Source of the DNA: Mycolicibacterium sp. GF69
GTDB lineage: Bacteria > Actinomycetota > Actinomycetes > Mycobacteriales > Mycobacteriaceae
Length of the DNA: 64,000 bases
Reading direction: 5' to 3'
Assembly (NCBI RefSeq): GCF_003284965.1
Contig: NZ_QMEW01000012.1
Coordinates: forward strand, 1-64,000
Shown: piece by piece, positions 1-8,664 of the stretch
Numbering within the stretch: the stretch's first letter is position 1
Layout of the letters: each line of letters opens with the position of its first letter
Position numbers and translations under genes: made by a program
Notes under the pieces: model-generated
What the model saw: only the letters and a program-made list of their open reading frames with translations
Database searches by the model: none
What the model was told of the DNA's origin: nothing

Positions 1-26
1 CTAAGACTCCACAAATCGCACGGCCG

Positions 27-32
27 TAGCCT
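27..32 (+). promoter_or_regulatory. -10 element TAGCCT for leaderless folP2
   Basis: TAGCCT lies 7 nt before GTG 40, so transcription would begin at or next to the start codon. No purine-rich ribosome site of good spacing competes with it. Inference from spacing only; the -35 region is cut by the window edge. Confidence 0.45.
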
Positions 33-39
33 GGAGAGC

Positions 40-912
40 GTGGAGTCGTTCTGCGGCCGGCCCGTCGCCGGTGATCGCGCGCTGATCATGGCGATCGTGA
101 ACCGGACGCCGGATTCGTTCTACGACCGCGGCGCGGCATTCACCGACGAGGCGGCCAAAGCAGCGGCGCACCGGGTGATCGAGGAGGGAGCCGACGTCGT
201 CGACGTGGGCGGGGTCAAAGCCGGCCCGGGCGACACCGTCGACGCGGACGCGGAGATCGCGCGCGTCGTCCCATTCATCGAATGGCTCCGCGGCACCTAC
301 CCCGACCAGCTCATCAGCGTCGACACCTGGCGCTCGACGGTCGCCAAGCAGGCCTGCGCGGCCGGTGCGGACCTGATCAACGACACCTGGGCCGGGCACG
401 ACCCCGCGTTACCCGAGGTCGCCGCCGAGTTCGGCGCCGGACTGGTGTGTTCGCACACCGGGGGCGCGCAGCCACGGACCAGGCCATTCCGGGTCAGCTA
501 CGGAATCTCCGAGCGCGGTGTCGTCGACGACGTGATCGCCGAGGTGACCGCGGCCGCCGAACGGGCGATGGCGGCGGGCGTGGCACGCGATGCGATCCTG
601 ATCGATCCGACCCACGATTTCGGCAAGAACACTCATCACGGTCTTAGTTTGTTGCGCCACGTAAAAGAGCTTGTAAACACTGGATGGCCCGTCCTGATGG
701 CGCTGAGCAACAAGGACTTCGTCGGGGAGACTCTGGGTGTCGGTTTGACCGAACGCCTGGAGGGCACTCTGGCGGCTACCGCCTTGGCGGCCGCCGACGG
801 AGCCGCGATGTTCCGGGTGCACGAGGTCGCACCGACACGACGCGTACTGGAGATGGTCGCGTCGATCCAGGGCGGACGGCCGCCGACGCGCACGGTGAGG
901 GGACTGGCATGA
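40..912 (+). CDS. folP2: Dihydropteroate synthase paralogue FolP2
   Basis: 290-aa TIM-barrel protein of the dihydropteroate synthase family. DHPS-like motifs are visible: MAIVNRTPDSFYDRG near residue 17, VDVGGVKAGPG near 52, ISVDTW near 94 and LINDTW near 110. The usual DHPS loops read NVTPDSFSDGG and GGESTRPGA, so both pterin/pABA loops are altered here. This fits the second mycobacterial copy, reported from memory to lack DHPS activity, rather than folP1. The frame is open to the left edge, but GTG 40 sits 7 nt after a TAGCCT -10 hexamer, which supports a leaderless start there. It overlaps gpgS by ATGA, so the two are translationally coupled. The family is firm; the true substrate is unknown. 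Confidence 0.88.
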   Translation: MESFCGRPVAGDRALIMAIVNRTPDSFYDRGAAFTDEAAKAAAHRVIEEGADVVDVGGVKAGPGDTVDADAEIARVVPFIEWLRGTYPDQLISVDTWRSTVAKQACAAGADLINDTWAGHDPALPEVAAEFGAGLVCSHTGGAQPRTRPFRVSYGISERGVVDDVIAEVTAAAERAMAAGVARDAILIDPTHDFGKNTHHGLSLLRHVKELVNTGWPVLMALSNKDFVGETLGVGLTERLEGTLAATALAAADGAAMFRVHEVAPTRRVLEMVASIQGGRPPTRTVRGLA

Positions 913-1856
913 CACTCACACCCGAACTGCCCGGCACTGACGTCGTCACCGCACGGTGGCTGGCCGACCACAGTTGGAACCGGCCGACTTGGACGGTCGC
1001 CGAACTCGAAGCCGCCAAACGCGGCCGCACCGTATCGGTCGTGCTGCCCGCGCTCAACGAGGAAGAAACGGTCGGCGGCGTCGTCGCGTCCATCGCGCCG
1101 CTGCTCGGCGGGCTCGTCGACGAGTTGATCGTGCTGGACTCCGGCTCGACCGACGACACCGAGATCCGTGCGGTGGCTGCGGGCGCGCGGGTGGTCAGCC
1201 GGGAGGTTGCGCTGCCCGAGGTCGCTCCGCAACCCGGTAAGGGCGAGGTGCTGTGGCGCTCGCTCGCCGCCGCCACCGGCGACATCGTGGTGTTCGTCGA
1301 CTCCGACCTGATCGACCCCGACCCCATGTTCGTGCCCAAGCTCCTCGGCCCGCTGTTGACCCTCGACGGTGTGCACCTGGTCAAGGGCTTCTACCGCAGA
1401 CCGCTGAAGATCAGCGGCAGCCAGGACGCCACCGGCGGCGGTCGTGTCACCGAGTTGGTGGCCCGCCCGCTGCTCGCCGCGCTGCGACCCGAGCTCAGCG
1501 CCATCCTGCAACCGCTGGGCGGGGAGTACGCAGGCACCCGTGAACTGTTGACCTCAGTGCCCTTCGCGCCGGGCTACGGCGTGGAGATCGGCCTGCTCAT
1601 CGACGCCTACGACCGGCTCGGCCTGGACGCCCTCGCCCAGGTCAACCTCGGCGTTCGCACACACCGCAACCGCCCGCTGACCGAACTGGCCACGATGAGC
1701 AGGCAGGTCATCGCGACGTTGCTTTCGCGCTGCGGGGTGCTGGACTCCGGCGCAGGGCTGACGCAGTTCTTCGCCGACGGGGACGACTACACACCGCGGA
1801 CCTCGGCGGTCTCGCTCGTCGACCGTCCGCCGATGGTGACGCTGCGTCCGCGCTGA
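909..1856 (+). CDS. gpgS: Glucosyl-3-phosphoglycerate synthase
   Basis: 315-aa GT-A fold, GT81-type glycosyltransferase. It moves glucose from UDP- or ADP-glucose to 3-phosphoglycerate, the first step toward the glucosylglycerate cap of 6-O-methylglucose lipopolysaccharides. The nucleotide-sugar start VSVVLPALNEEETVGG (about residue 39) and the metal-binding DSD at 131-133 (VVFVDSDLIDPDP) are visible. Length is close to the 324 aa of the M. tuberculosis protein. ATG 909 overlaps the folP2 stop by ATGA, so it is read as the second gene of a folP2-gpgS unit. Confidence 0.95.
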   Translation: MTLTPELPGTDVVTARWLADHSWNRPTWTVAELEAAKRGRTVSVVLPALNEEETVGGVVASIAPLLGGLVDELIVLDSGSTDDTEIRAVAAGARVVSREVALPEVAPQPGKGEVLWRSLAAATGDIVVFVDSDLIDPDPMFVPKLLGPLLTLDGVHLVKGFYRRPLKISGSQDATGGGRVTELVARPLLAALRPELSAILQPLGGEYAGTRELLTSVPFAPGYGVEIGLLIDAYDRLGLDALAQVNLGVRTHRNRPLTELATMSRQVIATLLSRCGVLDSGAGLTQFFADGDDYTPRTSAVSLVDRPPMVTLRPR

Positions 1857-1893
1857 TGTGAATCGGCTGATGTGAATTGTCGGTGCCCTGAGG

Positions 1894-1899
1894 CAGTAT
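1894..1899 (+). promoter_or_regulatory. -10 like CAGTAT before the DivIVA-domain gene
   Basis: CAGTAT has the key A at position 2 and T at position 6 and lies 7 nt before GTG 1907. That fits a leaderless transcript for the DivIVA-tag pair. Weaker than the TAnnnT sites elsewhere in the window. Confidence 0.3.
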
Positions 1900-1906
1900 C
1901 GACAGC

Positions 1907-2263
1907 GTGACGCTCGTTCTGCTGTATCTGGTGGTGCTGGTTCTGATCGCCGTGGTGCTGTTCGCCGTGGGCAGCGTTGTGTTCGGCCGCGGTGAACCGT
2001 TGCCGCCGCTGCCGCGGGATACGACCGCCACCGTGCTACCCGCCTCCGGTGTGACCAGTGCCGACGTCGACGCGGTCAAGTTCACCCAGACGTTGCGCGG
2101 CTACAAGACCAGCGAGGTCGACTGGGTGCTCGACCGGCTGGGGCAAGAGCTCGACCAGCTCCGTGGCGAGCTCACCACGCTGCGCGCGGCCCACAACATC
2201 GACGACGACGAGCCCGTCAGCAGTGCGCACGCACTGCAGTCGGAAGGCGGAGACGAACCGTGA
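1907..2263 (+). CDS. DivIVA-domain small membrane protein
   Basis: 118 aa. One N-terminal membrane helix (residues 2-26, LVLLYLVVLVLIAVVLFAVGS), a short proline-rich linker, then a DivIVA-type segment (VKFTQTLRGYKTSEVDWVLD, about 58-77) running into a predicted coiled coil. It resembles Rv1209. DivIVA-domain proteins in actinobacteria act in polar growth and septation; the role of this short form is unknown. It ends GTGA, overlapping tag, so both are probably made together. GTG 1907 was chosen because of the nearby -10-like hexamer. Confidence 0.8.
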   Translation: MTLVLLYLVVLVLIAVVLFAVGSVVFGRGEPLPPLPRDTTATVLPASGVTSADVDAVKFTQTLRGYKTSEVDWVLDRLGQELDQLRGELTTLRAAHNIDDDEPVSSAHALQSEGGDEP

Positions 2264-2886
2264 CGGCGACCGACGAGGCCCGGCCCGATACTCGGGTCCG
2301 CTGCGCCTGGATCGACGAGTCACGGCTCGCCCCAGCTGATTTCGTTCTCTACCGTGACTATCACGACGACGAGTGGGGCCGGCCGCTGCGCGATTCGGCG
2401 GCCTTGTTCGAACGGATCAGCCTGGAGGCGTTCCAGAGCGGCCTGTCGTGGCTGGTGATCCTGCGCAAGCGGGAGAACTTCCGCCGCGCGTTCCACGGCT
2501 TCGACATCGAGCGCGTCGCCCGCTACACCGAACGCGACATCACCCGGTTGATGGCCGACGCCGGGATCGTGCGCAACCGCGCGAAGATCGAGGCCACCAT
2601 CGCCAACGCGCGCGCGGCCGCCGACATGTCCGATTCCGGGGTGGATCTCGGCGAATTGTTGTGGTCGTTTTCGCCGCCGCCACGGCCGCGGCCCGCCGGC
2701 TTCACCGACGTCCCGGCCGTCACCCCGGAGTCGACGGCGATGGCCAAGGAACTGAAGCGCCGCGGCTTCCGGTTCGTCGGGCCCACTACCGCTTACGCGT
2801 TGATGCAGGCCACCGGAATGGTCGACGACCACACCGCCGACTGCTGGGTGCCGGCGGCCCCGACAGCGCCCGGGAGACGGCCATAG
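2260..2886 (+). CDS. tag: DNA-3-methyladenine glycosylase I
   Basis: 208-aa TAG-family glycosylase that removes 3-methyladenine from alkylated DNA in base excision repair. The four expected zinc ligands are recognisable: Cys in RCAW near the N-terminus, His in DYHDDEWG, and the C-terminal His and Cys in DDHTADCW. LEAFQSGLSWLVILRKRENFR holds the catalytic Glu and the aromatic pocket. Length matches E. coli Tag (187 aa) plus a short tail. GTG 2260 overlaps the preceding stop (GTGA), so it depends on translational coupling. M. tuberculosis tagA sits at the same place. Confidence 0.95.
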   Translation: MTATDEARPDTRVRCAWIDESRLAPADFVLYRDYHDDEWGRPLRDSAALFERISLEAFQSGLSWLVILRKRENFRRAFHGFDIERVARYTERDITRLMADAGIVRNRAKIEATIANARAAADMSDSGVDLGELLWSFSPPPRPRPAGFTDVPAVTPESTAMAKELKRRGFRFVGPTTAYALMQATGMVDDHTADCWVPAAPTAPGRRP

Positions 2887-2942
2887 CCGGGTCTTTGCAC
2901 ACCGAAGGCCGCCGATAGGGAACAATGGAGCGCGTTCAGTAG

Positions 2943-2962
2943 CAGTTCAGTGCCGGGAACTG
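2943..2962. repeat. Short inverted repeat in the tag-DUF3117 spacer
   Basis: CAGTTC and GAACTG arms of 6 bp with an 8-nt loop, 70 bp upstream of the DUF3117 start. It could be an operator or a weak hairpin. No U-tract follows, so it is not called a terminator. Confidence 0.3.
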
Positions 2963-3032
2963 TCAAACGAGTGGGCAGCCCCGGCCCCGACCGAGCCCGC
3001 AGGTGGGCCGGCTCATGTGGAGGGAGCACTCG

Positions 3033-3200
3033 ATGGCGGCGATGAAGCCCCGGACCGGCGACGGTCCACTGGAAGCAACCAAGGAGGGGCGCGGCATCGT
3101 GATGCGGGTACCACTGGAAGGCGGCGGGCGACTGGTCGTCGAACTCACCCCTGACGAAGCCGCCGCGCTCGGGGACGAGCTCAAGAACGTCACAAGCTGA
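3033..3200 (+). CDS. DUF3117 conserved small protein
   Basis: 55 aa, MAAMKPRTGDGPLEATKEGR at the start, very basic-acidic and highly conserved in actinobacteria (Rv1211 type). Function unknown. The frame opens at 3003, but ATG 3033 is preceded by AGGGAG (3021-3026) with good spacing and gives exactly the conserved N-terminus, so the shorter start is preferred. The body alternates charged and Gly-rich strands and ends in a short acidic helix. It stands alone between tag and the convergent glgM. Confidence 0.88.
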   Translation: MAAMKPRTGDGPLEATKEGRGIVMRVPLEGGGRLVVELTPDEAAALGDELKNVTS

Positions 3201-3221
3201 CGGTGTAGCCGACGCGACCGG

Positions 3222-4391
3222 CTAAACCGAACTGCCCACTTTGCGGTAGATCTGAAGCGTCTGCTCGGCGATGTGGGCCCAGGAGAACTCCTGAATGCAA
3301 CGCTGCCGCCCGGCTTCGCCGTACTGTCGGGCCCGCTGCGGGTCGGCCACCAACTCGTTGACCGTCGCGGCGAGCCGGCTCTCGTAGCCGGTCGCGTCCT
3401 GCGGGTCATAGTGCACCAGCCGTCCGGTGTGCCCGTCGGCCACCACCTCCGGAATGCCGCCGACGTCGGACGCGACCACTGCCGTCGCGCACGCCATCGC
3501 CTCCAGGTTTACGATGCCAAGCGGCTCATACACCGATGGACATACGAAAACTGTTGCAGCGGTCAGTATTTCGCGAATCTTGACAATCGGCAGCATCTCG
3601 CGAACCCAGTAAACGCCGGTCCGGGCACGCGATAGCTGCTGCACCGCTTCGGTCACCTCGGCGGCGATCTCGGGGGTGTCGGGCGCGCCTGCGCACAACA
3701 CCAACTGGACATCGGCGGCGAAGTCGTGTGCCGCCGCGATCAGATGCGCGACACCCTTCTGCCTGGTGATGCGCCCGACGAACGCCACGATGGGACGCGC
3801 CTGGTCGACGCCGAGTTCGGCCAGTATCGATTCGCCCGGTTCGGGTTTCGCCGGATACCAGACCTCGGTGTCGATACCGTTGCGCACCACGTGGACCCGG
3901 TTCGCATCGAGCGCGGGATAGGTGCGGATCACGTCGTCACGCATACCGGAACTGACCGCGATCACCGCGTCGGCGGCCTCCACCGCCGTCTTCTCCACCC
4001 ACGATGACACGCGGTAGCCACCGCCGAGCTGTTCGGCCTTCCACGGTCGCATCGGCTCCAGCGAATGTGCGGTCAGCACGTGCGGGACGCCGTAGAGCAA
4101 CCCGGCGAGGTGGCCGGCGAGTCCGGTGTACCAGGTGTGCGAGTGCACGACCTGGGCCGCTGCCACGGCGTTGACCATGTTCAGGTCCGCCGACAGCATC
4201 GAAAGCGCCGCGTTCGCGCCGCGCAGCGCCGGATCCGGTTGCGCGACGATCGCGTCGGGCCGCGGTGCGCCCATGCAGTGCACTTCGACCTCGCACAGGT
4301 GACGCAGCTGGGCGACGAGTTCGGTGACGTGGACCCCCGCCCCGCCGTAAACCTCGGGTGGGTATTCCCGAGTCATCATCGCCACCCGCAT
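3222..4391 (-). CDS. glgM: Alpha-maltose-1-phosphate synthase (GT4)
   Basis: 389-aa GT-B glycosyltransferase of family 4, annotated glgA in older work. In mycobacteria it uses ADP-glucose and glucose-1-phosphate to make maltose-1-phosphate for the GlgE alpha-glucan pathway. The N-terminal YPPEVYGGAGVHVTEL loop, the central RITRQKGV nucleotide site and the acidic VYEPLGIVNLEAMAC motif (E-x7-E type) are present. It is divergent from glgC, which makes the ADP-glucose donor, so donor supply and use are encoded side by side. A TATCGT hexamer 8 nt upstream of ATG 4391 suggests an almost leaderless mRNA. Confidence 0.93.
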   Translation of the reverse strand: MRVAMMTREYPPEVYGGAGVHVTELVAQLRHLCEVEVHCMGAPRPDAIVAQPDPALRGANAALSMLSADLNMVNAVAAAQVVHSHTWYTGLAGHLAGLLYGVPHVLTAHSLEPMRPWKAEQLGGGYRVSSWVEKTAVEAADAVIAVSSGMRDDVIRTYPALDANRVHVVRNGIDTEVWYPAKPEPGESILAELGVDQARPIVAFVGRITRQKGVAHLIAAAHDFAADVQLVLCAGAPDTPEIAAEVTEAVQQLSRARTGVYWVREMLPIVKIREILTAATVFVCPSVYEPLGIVNLEAMACATAVVASDVGGIPEVVADGHTGRLVHYDPQDATGYESRLAATVNELVADPQRARQYGEAGRQRCIQEFSWAHIAEQTLQIYRKVGSSV

Positions 4392-4399
4392 GGTTCTAG

Positions 4400-4405
4400 A
4401 CGATA
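4400..4405 (-). promoter_or_regulatory. -10 candidate TATCGT for glgM
   Basis: On the minus strand TATCGT is followed by 8 nt and then ATG 4391, placing the predicted mRNA start within 1-2 nt of the codon. It lies back to back with the glgC promoter in a 134-bp spacer. Confidence 0.35.
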
Positions 4406-4503
4406 GTTACGGGCGCGAGCCACCGCAGGCGCACAGCGACCGGGCCAGGCGCCGAGCACTCGAATCACCTTGACTGGTGGCACCAATGGCTGGCCCTGGA
4501 CAG

Positions 4504-4519
4504 AACCTGCCGATAGGTT
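4504..4519 (+). promoter_or_regulatory. glgC leaderless promoter with overlapping inverted repeat
   Basis: TAGGTT (4514-4519) is a TAnnnT -10 hexamer exactly 6 nt before ATG 4526. The same bases form the right arm of AACCT-6 nt-AGGTT (4504-4519), so a protein bound there would cover the -10. No Shine-Dalgarno is visible for glgC, which supports a leaderless start. Confidence 0.45.
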
Positions 4520-4525
4520 TGAAGT

Positions 4526-5740
4526 ATGAGGGAACTGCCGCACGTGCTGGGCATCGTCCTGGCCGGCGGGGAGGGCAAGCGGCTCTACCCGTTGACCGCG
4601 GACCGAGCCAAGCCCGCTGTTCCCTTCGGCGGCGCCTACCGGTTGATCGACTTCGTGCTGTCCAATCTGGTCAATGCGCGGTTTCTGCGGATCTGCGTGC
4701 TGACGCAATACAAGTCGCATTCGCTCGACCGTCACATCTCCCAGAACTGGCGGCTCTCAGGGCTTGCCGGCGAATACATCACGCCGGTCCCGGCCCAGCA
4801 GCGGCTCGGCCCACGCTGGTACACCGGCTCCGCCGACGCGATCTATCAGTCGCTGAACCTCATCTACGATGAGGACCCCGACTACATCGTGGTGTTCGGC
4901 GCCGACCACGTCTACCGCATGGACCCCGAGCAGATGGTCCAGTTCCACATCGAGAGCGGCGCGGGCGCAACGGTCGCGGGTATCCGGGTGCCGCGCGCCG
5001 AGGCCACCGCATTCGGCGTCATCGACGCCGACGAGTCCGGCCGTATCCGCAGCTGGATCGAGAAGCCGGCCGATCCGCCGGGAACGCCGGACAATCCGGA
5101 CGAGGCTTTCGCGTCGATGGGCAACTACATCTTCACCACCAAGGTGCTCATCGACGCGATCCGCGCCGACGCCGACGACGACCACTCGGACCACGACATG
5201 GGCGGCGACATCATCCCGCGTCTGGTCGCCGACGGCATGGCGGCGGTGTACGACTTCAGCAACAACGAAGTGCCCGGGGCGACCGAACGCGACCACGGCT
5301 ACTGGCGCGACGTGGGCACCCTCGACGCCTTCTACGACGCGCATATGGACCTGGTGTCCGTGCATCCGGTGTTCAACCTCTACAACAAGCGCTGGCCGAT
5401 CCGTGGCGAGTCCGAGATGCTGGCACCGGCGAAGTTCGTCAACGGTGGCTCGGCGCAGGAGTCGGTGGTCGGAGCGGGCAGCATCATTTCGGCAGCGTCC
5501 GTGCGTAATTCGGTGTTGTCGTCCAACGTCGTCGTCGACGACGGGGCAATCGTCGAAGGCAGCGTGATCATGCCCGGCGCCCGGATCGGTCGCGGCGCGG
5601 TGGTGCGCCACGCGATCCTGGACAAGAACGTCGTCGTCGGCCCGGGCGAAATGGTCGGGGTGGACCTGGACAAGGACCGCGAACGGTTCGCGATCAGCGC
5701 CGGAGGAGTGGTCGCGGTCGGCAAAGGCGTCTGGATCTAG
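4526..5740 (+). CDS. glgC: Glucose-1-phosphate adenylyltransferase
   Basis: 404 aa. It makes ADP-glucose from ATP and glucose-1-phosphate for glycogen and maltose-1-phosphate synthesis. The nucleotidyltransferase signature [12 protein letters not shown] (residues 13-24), [10 protein letters not shown] and the left-handed beta-helix C-terminus ([20 protein letters not shown]) are all present, and length is normal for the family. Transcription is predicted leaderless. The TAG stop lies inside CTAG, and the other strand's stop for the DUF4126 gene uses the same palindrome, so the two convergent genes end on each other. Confidence 0.97.
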   Translation: MRELPHVLGIVLAGGEGKRLYPLTADRAKPAVPFGGAYRLIDFVLSNLVNARFLRICVLTQYKSHSLDRHISQNWRLSGLAGEYITPVPAQQRLGPRWYTGSADAIYQSLNLIYDEDPDYIVVFGADHVYRMDPEQMVQFHIESGAGATVAGIRVPRAEATAFGVIDADESGRIRSWIEKPADPPGTPDNPDEAFASMGNYIFTTKVLIDAIRADADDDHSDHDMGGDIIPRLVADGMAAVYDFSNNEVPGATERDHGYWRDVGTLDAFYDAHMDLVSVHPVFNLYNKRWPIRGESEMLAPAKFVNGGSAQESVVGAGSIISAASVRNSVLSSNVVVDDGAIVEGSVIMPGARIGRGAVVRHAILDKNVVVGPGEMVGVDLDKDRERFAISAGGVVAVGKGVWI

Positions 5741-6351
5741 TGGCCCGGTGCGGCGTTGCGTCGTCGTCGCCGCAGTAGCCGAACTGCCGTCCAGATCAAC
5801 GCGACAAGGGCCGCCAACACCAGCACCGGCACCAGGATCGCGAGAAAGACCAGGGCCACGCTGACGCCGTCCTCGACCGTGCTCAGCATCGGTGCGGCCA
5901 CCCCGGCGGTCGCGACGTTGGCGGCCGGACGCACCGTCGACTTCGTCAGCGACACCGCCAGCGCGACGACGACCCCGACCACGATCGGCACCCACTGGCC
6001 CGATTGAACGAACGCGCCGGGGTCGGTGACGGCCGGCGTCTGCGCCGCGGCGCCCGAACCGAACACGATGCCGCCCGCCGTAGGCCGGACGAACGTCTGG
6101 AAGGCGTCGTTGACGCTGTCGATCGCCGGCACCTTGTCGGCGACGACCTCGACCGCGAGCAGCACCGCGACGATCGCCATCACCCAGCCGTTCTCCAGCC
6201 AGGCCCAGCCGGGGGGCAGCGCGATCAGGTCGGTGAACCGGGACAGCAGGCCGAGTGCCAGCAGCGGGATGTAGGCGTTGAGCCCCGCCGCGGTCGCCAG
6301 GCCGAGGCCGGTGAGCAGTTCCACCTCCGCATTATCGACCGGACGCGGCAC
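5737..6351 (-). CDS. DUF4126 membrane protein
   Basis: 204 aa, four to five hydrophobic segments ([25 protein letters not shown] first, RRRRRNAA tail last). The Asn-Ala-Tyr-Ile-Pro-Leu-Leu stretch after a Gly-rich helix is typical of DUF4126 proteins. Function unknown; not present at this place in H37Rv as I recall. GTG 6351 has no clear ribosome site; GTG 6324 would start MELLTGLG and is what homologues often use, so the start is uncertain. It shares its stop region with glgC. Confidence 0.75.
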   Translation of the reverse strand: MPRPVDNAEVELLTGLGLATAAGLNAYIPLLALGLLSRFTDLIALPPGWAWLENGWVMAIVAVLLAVEVVADKVPAIDSVNDAFQTFVRPTAGGIVFGSGAAAQTPAVTDPGAFVQSGQWVPIVVGVVVALAVSLTKSTVRPAANVATAGVAAPMLSTVEDGVSVALVFLAILVPVLVLAALVALIWTAVRLLRRRRRNAAPGH

Positions 6352-6369
6352 GACCGAGGCGACTCGGCC

Positions 6370-7044
6370 TCACCACACGTAGGGCACCAACCGGAAACGC
6401 ACCTTCTGTGCGTATTCGCGATAGCCGGCCAGTTGCTCCCGCAGCATGGCCTCCTCGTCGGCGATGCGTAGCGCCAGAAGTGCCAGCGACGGCAGGACCG
6501 CGACCAGTCCCCAGTAGGAATCCAGCGCCAGCGGTGTTCCGATCATCATGATCACCGTCCCGGCGTACATCGGGTGACGGACGACGCCGTACAGGCCGGT
6601 CGAGACCAGTGGCTGCTCGGATTCGACGGTGATTGTGGCTGCCGCATAGCTGTTCTGGATGACGACGAACTGGGCGATCGTCAGACCTGTCCACACCAGC
6701 ACGGCGCCGAGCGCCACCACCGCAGTCGGCACCGTCGACCACCCGAAGCGATGGTCGAACGCGCTGACCACCAGCATGACGACCACCATCAGCACGATCC
6801 CGACCATGAGGATCCGCTGCACGGGTCGGGATTCGGCCAGCGGCCCCGCTTTCATGCGTCGGCGCAGCGCGTCCGGGTGCTTGACCGCGAGATAGATGGT
6901 CGGGCCCATCGTCGCGACGATGAAGACGCCGATGAAAACCCAAGCCTGCCAATAGCCGAACGTCCCGGCCGGCCAGAACAGCGCCGTAGCGAAGAACACG
7001 AACCCGAAGACCGCCGAGGCCAGTGTCTGCAGTGCGATCTTCAT
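6370..7044 (-). CDS. Isoprenylcysteine carboxyl methyltransferase-like membrane protein
   Basis: 224 aa with about five membrane segments. The C-terminal SAM-binding signature of the ICMT/PEMT superfamily is clear: GVVRHPMYAG, then RIADEEAMLREQLAGYREY and KVRFRLVPYVW. Bacterial members methylate unknown small hydrophobic acceptors. It resembles Rv1216c. ATG 7044 follows a good GGAGG site. It lies 12 nt downstream of the ABC exporter permease on the same strand, so it may be the last gene of that operon. Confidence 0.82.
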   Translation of the reverse strand: MKIALQTLASAVFGFVFFATALFWPAGTFGYWQAWVFIGVFIVATMGPTIYLAVKHPDALRRRMKAGPLAESRPVQRILMVGIVLMVVVMLVVSAFDHRFGWSTVPTAVVALGAVLVWTGLTIAQFVVIQNSYAAATITVESEQPLVSTGLYGVVRHPMYAGTVIMMIGTPLALDSYWGLVAVLPSLALLALRIADEEAMLREQLAGYREYAQKVRFRLVPYVW

Positions 7045-7056
7045 GTCACCTCCGTT

Positions 7057-8664
7057 TCAGACCACGTCGCGACGGCGATACAGCGCACCGGCGAGCGACG
7101 TCAATGCCGCGGCGACGACGACCAGGACCACGAGCGTGACGACCGGATAGTCGATCGGCGCCGTGGTGCGGTTGACCGGCGACAGGTCGATCACCCACTG
7201 CGGCAACCGAAGCAGCGCGCCCAGATACAGCGAGGCGACGACGAAGGCGACCACCAGCCATCCGAACCAGGGCCGGCGCAGCGCGACGGCGAGCGCCGCC
7301 ACCCCCGCCATCACCGCCATGGCGGGCACGAAAGCCAACCCCGCCAGCGTCAGCCGCAACACCGTCGCCGGGTCGCCGACGGTGATCCCCGCACCCAGTC
7401 CATTGCCGAGCCCTGCGAACAACATCAGCACCGCCGAGCCGAGCACGGCCGAAAAGACCGCCGTCGACATCCAGTGCCACCGCGACACCGATCCGGCCAG
7501 CACCACCTCGCCGAGCCCGCGTTCCTCGTCGGTGTACACCCGCAAAACGGCGCCGACGACATAAGCGCTCGCCGCCGCGGCGAGGAACTGCGTCATCGTG
7601 GTGTAGACGCTGTCGGTGCCCTGCTGCGCGATCATCAGCCGGATCACCTCGTTGTTCTCGGCCGCGTCGAGCAGGGACTTGGTCATCGACCCGAACGCCA
7701 GACCGCCGAGGAACAAACCGATGGTCCAGCCGACGGTCTGACCGCGTTGCAGCGTCACATGCAGGCCGAACACGCCGCTGATCGGCCGCGCGCCGGGATG
7801 CTCGCCGCTGGACGGCAGGATGCCGTCATCGTATTGGCGCCTGCGCTCCAAGGCGGCGGTCAGCGCCATCAGACCCACCGCAAGCGCGACGAGCAGGGCG
7901 ATCGGCCACCACCGCACGTCGACGAATGCGCGCATCTGCTGAGCCCACGCGATCGGTGAGACCCAACTCAGTGCGCTGCCCGAGTTGTCGATGACATCGC
8001 CGATTCCGCGGACCAGTGCGGCGATCGCCAGCGCGGCCATCGCGGCGCCGGTCGCGGTGCGCGCCTGGCGCCACAACTGCGCGGCGACGGCGGCCACCGC
8101 ACCGAACACCATCGCCACCCCGGTGACACCGAGGCACATTGCCGCGGAGTCGAGAATGCCGAACCCGCCGGCGGCCATCGCGAGCGTCATCGCCACTGCG
8201 AGTACCGCATTGACCGCACCGACCAGGGTCAGCGCCGCTGTGGTGCGGGCGTATCGGCCGACCACCGATGACAACACCAATTCAGCCGCGCCGCTTTCCT
8301 CCCCGGCGCGCGTGTGGCGAATCACGGTCAGAATGGCCAGGATCGACGTCGCGACGATCAGCGTCAGCATCAGCTCGTTCGCCATCATCGCGCCGAGATC
8401 GGTCTCGTTGCGACCGAACATCGGCCCGGCCATCATCATCCCTGCCGGGGTCTTCATCAGCTCCACGCGTGTGAGACGTTGCGCCTCTTCGGGATACGCC
8501 AGTTTGATCGCGGTCGGCGCGTAGGCCATCAGCAGCATCAGCGCCGCCACCCAGATGCCGAGCCGGATCCGGTCGCGGCGCAACGCGAGTCGCAGCAACA
8601 GACCGGTTCCGGTCCACGCGTTGGTGGCGGCGCCCTGCCGCGCAGCAGGTGCCCGAACGGTCAT
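7057..8664 (-). CDS. ABC exporter permease (Rv1217c type)
   Basis: 535 aa with roughly twelve hydrophobic helices in two repeated halves (each half opens with a charged arm then a helix, for example [22 protein letters not shown] and LGLHVTLQ-type [15 protein letters not shown]). This is the tetronasin-type fused permease. With the next gene it forms an exporter; the H37Rv pair Rv1217c-Rv1218c has been linked to efflux of several drug classes. The frame runs upstream to 9039, but ATG 8664 overlaps the ATPase stop (ATGA) and is the natural start. Confidence 0.87.
   Translation of the reverse strand: MTVRAPAARQGAATNAWTGTGLLLRLALRRDRIRLGIWVAALMLLMAYAPTAIKLAYPEEAQRLTRVELMKTPAGMMMAGPMFGRNETDLGAMMANELMLTLIVATSILAILTVIRHTRAGEESGAAELVLSSVVGRYARTTAALTLVGAVNAVLAVAMTLAMAAGGFGILDSAAMCLGVTGVAMVFGAVAAVAAQLWRQARTATGAAMAALAIAALVRGIGDVIDNSGSALSWVSPIAWAQQMRAFVDVRWWPIALLVALAVGLMALTAALERRRQYDDGILPSSGEHPGARPISGVFGLHVTLQRGQTVGWTIGLFLGGLAFGSMTKSLLDAAENNEVIRLMIAQQGTDSVYTTMTQFLAAAASAYVVGAVLRVYTDEERGLGEVVLAGSVSRWHWMSTAVFSAVLGSAVLMLFAGLGNGLGAGITVGDPATVLRLTLAGLAFVPAMAVMAGVAALAVALRRPWFGWLVVAFVVASLYLGALLRLPQWVIDLSPVNRTTAPIDYPVVTLVVLVVVAAALTSLAGALYRRRDVV

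Noticed and set aside
2943..2962. Intrinsic terminator after tag
   Set aside because: Stem of only 6 bp, no U-tract, and 56 bp beyond the stop; kept only as a low-confidence inverted repeat.
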